Origin: an uncultured Collinsella sp. | Lineage (GTDB): Bacteria; Actinomycetota; Coriobacteriia; Coriobacteriales; Coriobacteriaceae | Reading direction: 5' to 3' | DNA: 46,427 bases | Assembly (NCBI GenBank): GCA_900539735.1 | Contig: UQDE01000015.1 | Location: 1 to 46,427, forward strand | Shown here: one piece after another, positions 41,052 to 46,427 of the stretch | How positions within the stretch are numbered: the stretch's first letter is position 1 | Layout: every line of letters starts with the position of its first letter | Notes under the pieces: model-generated | Databases searched by the model: none | Told to the model about the DNA's origin: nothing | The model's input: the letters and a program-made list of their open reading frames with translations, nothing else | Translations under genes and position numbers: made by a program

Positions 41052-41700
41052 CGCCCGTCATCCCCTCTCGAATGATATCGACGATACGGATTCCCTCAAA
41101 TGGATTTTCGGCAAGTAGCTCCCGATACTGTGCCCTTGCCGCTTTATCTCGCTCCTTGGCCAATGGACCATACAAAGCTTGCGGCGCACGTTCAAGTCCA
41201 GCAAAACGAATGCTCTTAAACGCGCGCTCGCTTTTGAGCACAATCTGATCTCCCAAGTTGCCGAGCCTCATAGATCGACCAAACTGATCGACGGTAATCG
41301 TATTGTTCACAAAAGCTCTGGCATAGCTAAAGTACGAGTCGTCCGCGCGCCATCCCCTTATTACGTCGCAAGTGCTCGTGTCAGGTAGAAAGTGATCGTG
41401 GAGATATTCGCACGCCCCCACGGCAATAGCGGTGTCCTTGCGAAAAGAACGATGTTCTACAAGCAACGCTATCCAATGCAGAACTGAATATTGCGGCGAT
41501 AGCAGGTCGAGTACCTTGAGATCGGCCATATCGAGTTCATAGCGATTCGCAAAGCCATCGGCATCACGCGAGCATGCCCATTCCCTTGCAAGGTCGAGGC
41601 TCTCCGTGCAATAGAATCCCTGTCCGTAGTCGTTATGGACTTTCCCCAGGCCAAGCTGGGGAGTCTCAATGATTTTCTGAGAACCATGCCACAGTTCCAC
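41032..41700 (-). CDS. DUF3990-domain protein (ADP-ribosyltransferase-like fold)
   Basis: A 222-residue protein matching DUF3990: ELWHGSQKIIETPQLGLGKV, then NDYGQGFYCTESLDLAREWA, a central YLHDHFLPDTSTCDVIRGWR and a late FGRSMRLGNLGDQIVLKSER. The H-G-S and G-x-G-F-Y pairs recall NAD-binding residues of ADP-ribosyltransferases; the fold assignment is by analogy. It begins at a GTG with AAGGAG six bases upstream, 12 bases inside the operator-like palindrome. It is the first gene of the operon DUF3990-XRE-small-Doc, and as a probable toxin would be expressed first unless repressed. Confidence 0.78.
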   Translation of the reverse strand: MELWHGSQKIIETPQLGLGKVHNDYGQGFYCTESLDLAREWACSRDADGFANRYELDMADLKVLDLLSPQYSVLHWIALLVEHRSFRKDTAIAVGACEYLHDHFLPDTSTCDVIRGWRADDSYFSYARAFVNNTITVDQFGRSMRLGNLGDQIVLKSERAFKSIRFAGLERAPQALYGPLAKERDKAARAQYRELLAENPFEGIRIVDIIREGMTGDDPRLQ

Positions 41701-41712
41701 GCGAGTCTCCTT

Positions 41713-41765
41713 ACAGGTATCGCTCTAGCGATAGTGTAACATACTATCGCTAGAGCGATACCTGT
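41713..41765. promoter_or_regulatory. 53-bp operator-like inverted repeat before the DUF3990 operon
   Basis: Perfect 23-bp arms at 41713-41735 and 41743-41765 enclose 7 bases. Each arm itself holds a palindrome TATCGCT-CT-AGCGATA, so four TATCGCT half-sites lie in tandem. The right place and symmetry for cooperative binding by the XRE protein. It ends 13 bases before the GTG at 41700. Confidence 0.78.
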
Positions 41766-41898
41766 ATTTAAATAGTAAGAGGGTGTTTGGAACCGAGTTT
41801 GAGTTCAATACTTGCTTCTAAGGCTCGCCGAGTCCGGAAGTATGCGACAAAATTCAGACTTGATGATCACGCCGGAGCACACTAACGCCTCATCCTGC

Positions 41899-42198
41899 TT
41901 ACAGTGCTTCATAGACACGCACCTCATCTTGTTCGATGCTTTTGCGGAAGGACGGACGCATTCGCTCTGGTGGGTTGGTGACGATATCAACCTTTTGTCC
42001 AAGTTCCTTCTCGAGCTCATGAGAGGGTTCGTAAAGCGCGCCGAACGTCATTGTGTTGCCGCAGACTAGGCGCAAGTCAATATCGCTATCGGGCGTTTGC
42101 TCGCCTCGGGCAAACGAACCAAATAAATATGCCTCGCTGACGTCGTATTGAACCAGCATGCGGGTGGCCGCAGATGATATGTCAGCAAGTGAAACCAT
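41899..42198 (-). CDS. MNT-type minimal nucleotidyltransferase, no HEPN partner
   Basis: A 99-residue protein with the polymerase-beta-like nucleotidyltransferase motif LFGSFARGEQTPDSDIDLRL (Gly-Ser, then Asp-x-Asp) and VDIVT as the third acidic strand. MNT proteins usually AMPylate and silence an adjacent HEPN RNase toxin. Neither neighbour looks like HEPN: upstream is DUF4160, downstream lies 130 bp of non-coding sequence before the operator at 41713. It is thus an orphan or a remnant. The start is an ATG with little Shine-Dalgarno signal. Confidence 0.82.
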   Translation of the reverse strand: MVSLADISSAATRMLVQYDVSEAYLFGSFARGEQTPDSDIDLRLVCGNTMTFGALYEPSHELEKELGQKVDIVTNPPERMRPSFRKSIEQDEVRVYEAL

Positions 42199-42213
42199 GT
42201 CTCAATTGGGCGT

Positions 42214-42492
42214 TTAACAGTAGAACGTCAGCGAATCATCACCAAAGGTTTCACACCACTTGTCACATATGAATTGATGATTCATGGTGATTAGTTTTGA
42301 AAGATCCCTGAAATCCTTAGCCGGAATCTTGCTCTCGTTGTTGGCAAGTTTGCATCCGCCGTCTTTCGTCAGCCAAAACTTGGTCGAATTAGCAGCCGCC
42401 CTCTTTACTCCTACGTGTATGTGAATTGGTTCTCCGTTTTCCGCAATCCAAAAGAACAGAACGTACTGCCCAAAAATAAGAACTCGAGGCAT
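42214..42492 (-). CDS. DUF4160-domain protein
   Basis: A 92-residue protein with the DUF4160 pattern: MPRVLIFGQYVLFFW, then GEPIHIHV, a central FWLTKDGGCKLANNESKIP and the ending KWCETFGDD. The family pairs with DUF2442 proteins in many genomes in a toxin-antitoxin-like arrangement; the function is not established. The start overlaps the stop of the upstream small gene (TAATG). Confidence 0.85.
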   Translation of the reverse strand: MPRVLIFGQYVLFFWIAENGEPIHIHVGVKRAAANSTKFWLTKDGGCKLANNESKIPAKDFRDLSKLITMNHQFICDKWCETFGDDSLTFYC

Positions 42493-42758
42493 TATGCCAC
42501 CGCCGGTCCGGCTTTTTGGCGTTCGGCGAGCTCGAAGATAAACGGGGCGTTTGATCTAACAAACTCTGTCAAGAAATTAAGGTCATCAGCAGTAAATCCT
42601 TCGACGTTGAACCATTTGACCGCAGGCAAGAAGCATTCCGCATGGTCAAAGCCAAAGTCAACCGGACGCTCGACGGCTACGCGAACGGTTCCGTCTTCTC
42701 TTGTCTCTGAGTAGGCAAACTGGGTGCCATCATCAAGCTGAACATAGCTCCAAAACAT
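42492..42758 (-). CDS. Small partner protein of DUF4160
   Basis: An 88-residue acidic protein (MFWSYVQLDDGTQFAYSETR at the start, later PAVKWFNVEGFTADDLNFLT). AAGGAGGTAG five bases before the ATG is a near-ideal ribosome site, and the frame running further upstream is excluded. It is coupled by an overlapping stop/start to DUF4160. The place is that usually held by DUF2442, but the sequence does not show the DUF2442 pattern to me. Probably a partner or antitoxin; not known. Confidence 0.62.
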   Translation of the reverse strand: MFWSYVQLDDGTQFAYSETREDGTVRVAVERPVDFGFDHAECFLPAVKWFNVEGFTADDLNFLTEFVRSNAPFIFELAERQKAGPAVA

Positions 42759-42997
42759 GACTACCTCCTTAGTGTTTATATTCGAGTATAAAGAGCAGAC
42801 CAGATGTAACGCGGCGTGAATTAAATTATTCCTATAAGACACGAACTCTGACAGCTGGCCCAGTCCAGAAGTGGAAGGGGCTGAGTTCTGCCGACCAGAC
42901 CCCGGTTTTGCGCTTTCGCGACCTGCGGTTTTATTAACAGAATTTGGCTTGCGCTCGGCGGGCTCCGGTTTTCCCGCACATACGGAAATCGGGAGCA

Positions 42998-44086
42998 TCA
43001 GCAACGGCGCGCAGCTTTAAGAACCGCTGTTCCCAGCGCGAACAGCAAGCCGGACACGGCAATCCAATGGCTGTCGCCGGTTTTGGGGAGTGACGAGGAA
43101 GTCGCGGTGGCGGCCTTGGGCCTGGAGGTCTTGGCGGCCGTGGTGTTGGTCGCCGTGGTCGTGGTCACCGTCTTAGTCGCGGCCGCGGGCTTCGGTGTGG
43201 GATTCGTCGACGAATCTGCAGCTGGCTCGCCGGTAGCGGGGTCAGTGCCAGGGGCGGACGGACCATCGCCCGGCACAACGGGCCCACCGGTCTCCCCCGC
43301 CGACGTCGTGATGTCCACGGGCTCGATCGTCACATGCGCCGCCACGGACCCGTCGGCACGCACCACGCCGCCCGCGCCAAAGCCCCCGCCCGCAGGCGCC
43401 ACAAAGCGCACGGATGCAAGCGACCCGCCCAGGCAGGCGACGCCGCCTTCGGCACCCGACGCATCCAGCCAGGACGCATCGACGGCAAGCTGCCCGGCCA
43501 CGCCACCGCCGGCAGCCCCGCCCAGCAGACACACACCATAGGCGAGCACGCCCACCCCGGAGCCCGCGCCCGCGGCGACAACGCGCCCACCGCCGCGAAC
43601 GGCAAGACCGTCCGCGATCACGCCGGCCACCCGCGCATCCGCGATGCCGGCGCCGTCGGCCCGCGCGTCAACCTTGCAGCCGTCCACCGCGAGCGTCCCC
43701 GACGCGTAGATCCCGCACTGCGAGCCCGTGGCCACCAGCGACCCGGTGCCGCGGAGCGTCAGATCGCCCCACACCTCCATGCCGCAACGCGAGATGTCCA
43801 CGTCGGGCGCGCTCGTCTCGACAACAGTGTTCAGCCCGGTCAGCGTCACCACCAGGTCGCCATCGGCGCCGATGGCCTCGCCCGTGTAGCCGTTAAGCTC
43901 CAGATGGTCGGCATCGGTCCAGGCCCATCCGGAGCCCGACGCGCCCGGCTCGCAGTACGTCGCGCCCGCGATGATCAGGCTCTCCGCGCCCGCGGCATAA
44001 GTCGGCCCGCCCAGCAAAACGCATAGGCAGGCCATGGCAACGACCACGATGTGATGACGGCTGGTGTGGGACTCGGCGGCAAACAT
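42998..44086 (-). CDS. LPKTG-anchored surface protein
   Basis: A 362-residue exported protein. The signal peptide spans about 14-36 (VVVAMACLCVLLGGPTYAAG). The body from 40 to 260 is Gly/Ala-rich with a repetitive beta-helix look (GTGSLVATGSQCGIYASGTL, then similar turns). A Thr/Pro/Ala-rich wall-spanning region follows, and the C-terminus is SSSLPKTGDS, a hydrophobic helix and AARRC, the classic sortase A sorting signal. GGAG five bases before the ATG at 44086. No sortase gene is in the window. The beta-helix-like body fits surface passenger domains; its ligand is not known. Confidence 0.85.
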   Translation of the reverse strand: MFAAESHTSRHHIVVVAMACLCVLLGGPTYAAGAESLIIAGATYCEPGASGSGWAWTDADHLELNGYTGEAIGADGDLVVTLTGLNTVVETSAPDVDISRCGMEVWGDLTLRGTGSLVATGSQCGIYASGTLAVDGCKVDARADGAGIADARVAGVIADGLAVRGGGRVVAAGAGSGVGVLAYGVCLLGGAAGGGVAGQLAVDASWLDASGAEGGVACLGGSLASVRFVAPAGGGFGAGGVVRADGSVAAHVTIEPVDITTSAGETGGPVVPGDGPSAPGTDPATGEPAADSSTNPTPKPAAATKTVTTTTATNTTAAKTSRPKAATATSSSLPKTGDSHWIAVSGLLFALGTAVLKAARRC

Positions 44087-44515
44087 ACCCGCTCCGATCT
44101 TCGCAGGAGCCAATAGGATGTGCACCAGAAAATGCCCTGGTAGCGGCAGTTATCAGTTTAGCGAGATCGATGCGGGGGCAAAGAGAAATCGCGTGGGCAA
44201 TGTCCACAATTAGGCGTAAATCGTTTTGCCAGTCGGTGAAAGGAGGTGTCGACTTACGAATGCTTGACCGTTTGCATAAGTCCATCTAGAGTGGTCACGC
44301 CCCATGTCAGCTCTTGTTGCAACCGCTCGCGCGGCTTCCTCGACGCCGGTGACCGCCCCGTGGTGGCACCGCCATGAGCCCCCGCCCAAGCCCCGACGTG
44401 CTGGAGAAGTGATGGCGGGGCTTGGGCGGGGGCAGGAGAACATAGCAAAAACCTTTCCTAAAGAGCTATGTATGAGGGGCCAGAAGGATACAACGCAGCT
44501 GAAAACAAACGCGCG
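44087..44515. other. Gap between two minus-strand genes with a strong hairpin
   Basis: No gene supported. It contains the 18-bp-arm inverted repeat at 44378-44433. Minus-strand frames of about 65-130 codons here share no pattern and overlap the hairpin. A promoter for the LPKTG gene should lie in its left part but is not clear. Confidence 0.4.
44378..44433. repeat. Inverted repeat, 18-bp perfect GC-rich arms
   Basis: GCCCCCGCCCAAGCCCCG (44378-44395) and CGGGGCTTGGGCGGGGGC (44416-44433) pair exactly across 20 bases. No T-run follows on either strand, so a simple terminator is unlikely. It lies 80 bp downstream of the 44516 gene and may stabilise its RNA end or act as a factor-assisted terminator. 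Confidence 0.78.
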
Positions 44516-44995
44516 TCAGTCGCGGGTAACTAGACGTGCGACCGGACACGGATCGGGACCCATGTCCGAAAGCTCGATATATAGTTGCTCGGGCTTATCC
44601 CAAAACTCGAGCAGGCTGTCATCGTTGCGGAGCCTCTTTTGCACAGCATATTCCCCGCAAAATTCGTCAACTGCCTCGCTGCGCTTCCCTTTGAGCAGGA
44701 GAAACTCCTTCAGACGCTCAACGGCTATCTTCCGCTTCAGCCAGACGACCCTCTCCGCAGCTTCCTTCCTAGGCAACCCCCAAACCTCGCAGAGCGCCGA
44801 TACCATTGCGCTATCTTCAACGCCAGCTTCAATGAGAGCACGCATCGTGTTCTCGATGCCAAGCTCCACAGCCTGCAAATAGACATCCTCGCATTCCTGG
44901 GAGACCAGCCCATCGAAGGCACCGCGGAACGTCTCTAGCAATTCCCCTCCACATCTGCTTGCCATCTTTCTGAAATTCGCCGAATTGATTTCCAT
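44516..44995 (-). CDS. Hypothetical 159-residue protein
   Basis: A 159-residue, charged, largely helical protein (ELLETFRGAFDGLVSQECED and AVQKRLRNDDSLLEFWDKPE). No family recognised; no signal peptide or membrane segment. AGGAGGG lies close to the ATG. It is alone between a hairpin and the OLD remnant. It may be a regulatory or accessory protein of the accessory zone; nothing shows which. Confidence 0.5.
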   Translation of the reverse strand: MEINSANFRKMASRCGGELLETFRGAFDGLVSQECEDVYLQAVELGIENTMRALIEAGVEDSAMVSALCEVWGLPRKEAAERVVWLKRKIAVERLKEFLLLKGKRSEAVDEFCGEYAVQKRLRNDDSLLEFWDKPEQLYIELSDMGPDPCPVARLVTRD

Positions 44996-45163
44996 AGTCC
45001 CTCCTAAGCCAGCGAATACTCAGCGGGCACACCCACCGATTCCAAATGCTCAGTAAGCCCCGGCGCGTCGTCTTTTATACCATTATAGCCGAGCGCCGCT
45101 TTAAGGTTCGGCTTGACGTCAATAACCCTGAGCCCCTGTCGGAAAACGACCTAATGACAGGGT

Positions 45164-45811
45164 TCAATTTGCTGTGAGGGCCTTGTTCTCGTCATCGACG
45201 TCGAACATCGTCACGAGCTCGATGCCGAGTCTTTCGAACAGCTCGATAAAGACCGGGAAGTTGTTCTTGCCTCACACCTTGAATATCAGGTAATCGTCGT
45301 AGAACCCTCCATGCTGCTGAAGGGAAGCATTGATGTACAGCTCGTCATTTGCGCCCTCACATAGGAACACCTTACGGGTAAACAGCACCTCAATGAAGGC
45401 CCTGCCGTGCCTTTTGGAGACACTATCCTTAAGGGAATTGCTGCTCATGTAGCAGCGCCTGAACTTGCCTTGCATGGAGCCGACGTTTACCTTCGACGAG
45501 GCAGCCGCAACCGCCTCGTCGAAGGGTATTGTCTTTAGGTCATGGCTCGAATCGTTAATCAGCCGGAGGACTACCAAATCAAAATCGAGCATCGAGACCA
45601 GCTTCGGCGTGTACGTCGCGATATAAACGTCATTACCAGCGGCCACCAGGTCGTTTATCGCCTTAGTAGTGCCGTTCAGCAAAGACGGATGCGAGTGCTT
45701 CTCGGTTTCGTCTTCAAATGCGTAATCGTCAGTTTTGATGCCAGAAATTTCGCGAGTCGATACCGCCCGCGGCTCGAGGCGAAATTCCTGCTCATGCCTG
45801 CAAATTCGTTG
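45164..45811 (-). pseudogene. Remnant of an OLD-family ATP-dependent endonuclease
   Basis: The frame is open from 45811 to 45164 with one in-frame TGA at 45272-45274 and no proper start. It reads FEDETEKHSHPSLLNGTTKA, the Walker-B/His region of OLD ATPases (which have DEPE.HLHP), then the linker DVYIATYTPKLVSML and the Toprim start FTRKVFLCEGANDELYI. After the stop come NNFPVFIELFERLGIELV and TMFDVDDENK, the Toprim D-x-D strand. The N-terminal Walker A half and the C-terminal end are gone. OLD proteins are defence nucleases (some Gabija-like). This one is inactive. Confidence 0.72.
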
Positions 45812-46427
45812 CTAAATTAGGTCGACGTTAACGGCTCAGTACCGTTTGCCACCAGAGGCTTCGATCGAGGGCACATCCTTCAAGTGTAGTCCACAAGAAA
45901 GTATCGGCACCTTGTCTGGGGGCCTGGGATATTAAGGTGTCTTTTTTCTCACAGAGAACCCGGACGCGATATTTTCGGGAACCAGTATGTCCATGTCGTC
46001 GTTACGGTCGGGGACGACTACGTGATTTTTAGCAGGAGTAGGATGGTTGGTTCAATACTAATAAATCTTAATGAGCTGTCTTTAATGAAGCTTGCAGCAC
46101 GCTGGGGTTTAGTATCAGCTGTGGGAATTCTGATGTTCAGTTATAGTAGCTATGCGCTTTCTCGCTTCAAGATTACGCGAGAATAACGCGCTCTCAGTAT
46201 TGAAATGTCAATTGCGGTTTCTTGAAATGTGGGAATCGTTCTTACAATCGAATGGCGCAGTACGAACTCGCGCCTTTCCATATGCTTTTATTGCCGGCTT
46301 GTTTTATTGTGCCTGAGGTTAAAATATAACAATGTTTGCTTTGTTCCGAGCTGAAAGGGGATTCCTTCGTGTGATCGCGTCGAAAATGTTGGTGTAAGGG
46401 TGACGCCCTAGCGCCCGTTTAACGAAG
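45812..46427. other. Window end, mostly non-coding
   Basis: About 615 bp. Apart from the possible small membrane gene at 46043-46186, I see no gene, tRNA or clear repeat. The sequence is AT-rich in comparison with the backbone. Confidence 0.4.
46043..46186 (+). CDS. Possible 47-residue single-helix membrane protein
   Basis: MVGSILINLNELSLMKLAAR, then a hydrophobic helix GLVSAVGILMFSYSSYALS and a basic end RFKITRE, which would hold a helix with the positive side inside. CAGGAG lies four bases before the ATG at 46043. In frame, the reading extends upstream without a start, so this could also be the tail of a longer, decayed gene. No family recognised. Confidence 0.3.
   Translation: MVGSILINLNELSLMKLAARWGLVSAVGILMFSYSSYALSRFKITRE

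Overview
The window looks like the chromosome of a Gram-positive, high-GC gut actinobacterium of the class Coriobacteriia, most likely Collinsella or a close relative. This is inferred from base composition, a dense minus-strand block (scpA-scpB-rluB-cmk-plsC-ispH-DUF512 radical SAM-der-plsY-gpsA), an LPXTG surface protein and strong AGGAGG-type ribosome sites. No rRNA gene or species marker is present, so the genus is not proven.

Layout. Positions 1-3940 are backbone on the minus strand: NlpC/P60 wall hydrolase, apt, a MerR-type regulator, an FHA protein and a PgsA-type phosphatidyltransferase. Positions 4330-9170 are a conspicuously GC-richer plus-strand operon: lantibiotic-immunity ABC transporter (ATPase, MutE-type and MutG-type permeases), a YxeA-like secreted protein and a response regulator/histidine kinase pair. 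No lantibiotic structural gene is visible, so it reads as an acquired peptide-sensing and resistance module. Positions 9180-18240 are an accessory and decaying zone ending at a tRNA-Pro gene. It holds a truncated RHH antitoxin, palindromic repeats, a one-piece permease-ATPase ABC protein, a DnaQ-type exonuclease fragment, a frameshifted secreted peptide between a thioredoxin-like remnant and a small membrane protein, a zinc-ribbon/DUF6273 gene broken by one stop codon, and a pilin-like DUF6273 protein whose reading frame crosses a run of nine G.

Positions 18250-35490 are backbone on the minus strand: coaBC, a coiled-coil zinc-ribbon protein, a Nif3-type protein, cysteine desulfurase, rpe, gpsA, plsY, der, a DUF512 radical SAM protein, ispH, plsC, cmk, rluB, scpB, scpA, an M50 protease, a small membrane protein and an ABC-F ATPase. 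These genes serve coenzyme A, phospholipid and isoprenoid synthesis, ribosome assembly and chromosome condensation, and many are separated by a few bases or overlap.

Positions 35500-46427 are a second accessory zone with four tRNA genes (two near-identical tRNA-Ala, tRNA-Met, tRNA-Val). It contains a duplicated tRNA unit paired with two ~155-bp elements that have terminal inverted repeats. It also contains a DUF559-like protein, a DUF3825 protein, a four-gene DUF3990/XRE/small protein/Doc operon behind a 53-bp operator-like palindrome, an orphan MNT nucleotidyltransferase, a DUF4160 pair, an LPKTG surface protein and the remains of an OLD-family endonuclease.

The best candidates for something under-described are the paired TIR elements with their central ACCTGCGGTTT motif, the possibly phase-variable pilin-DUF6273 protein, and the DUF3990/XRE/small/Doc operon.
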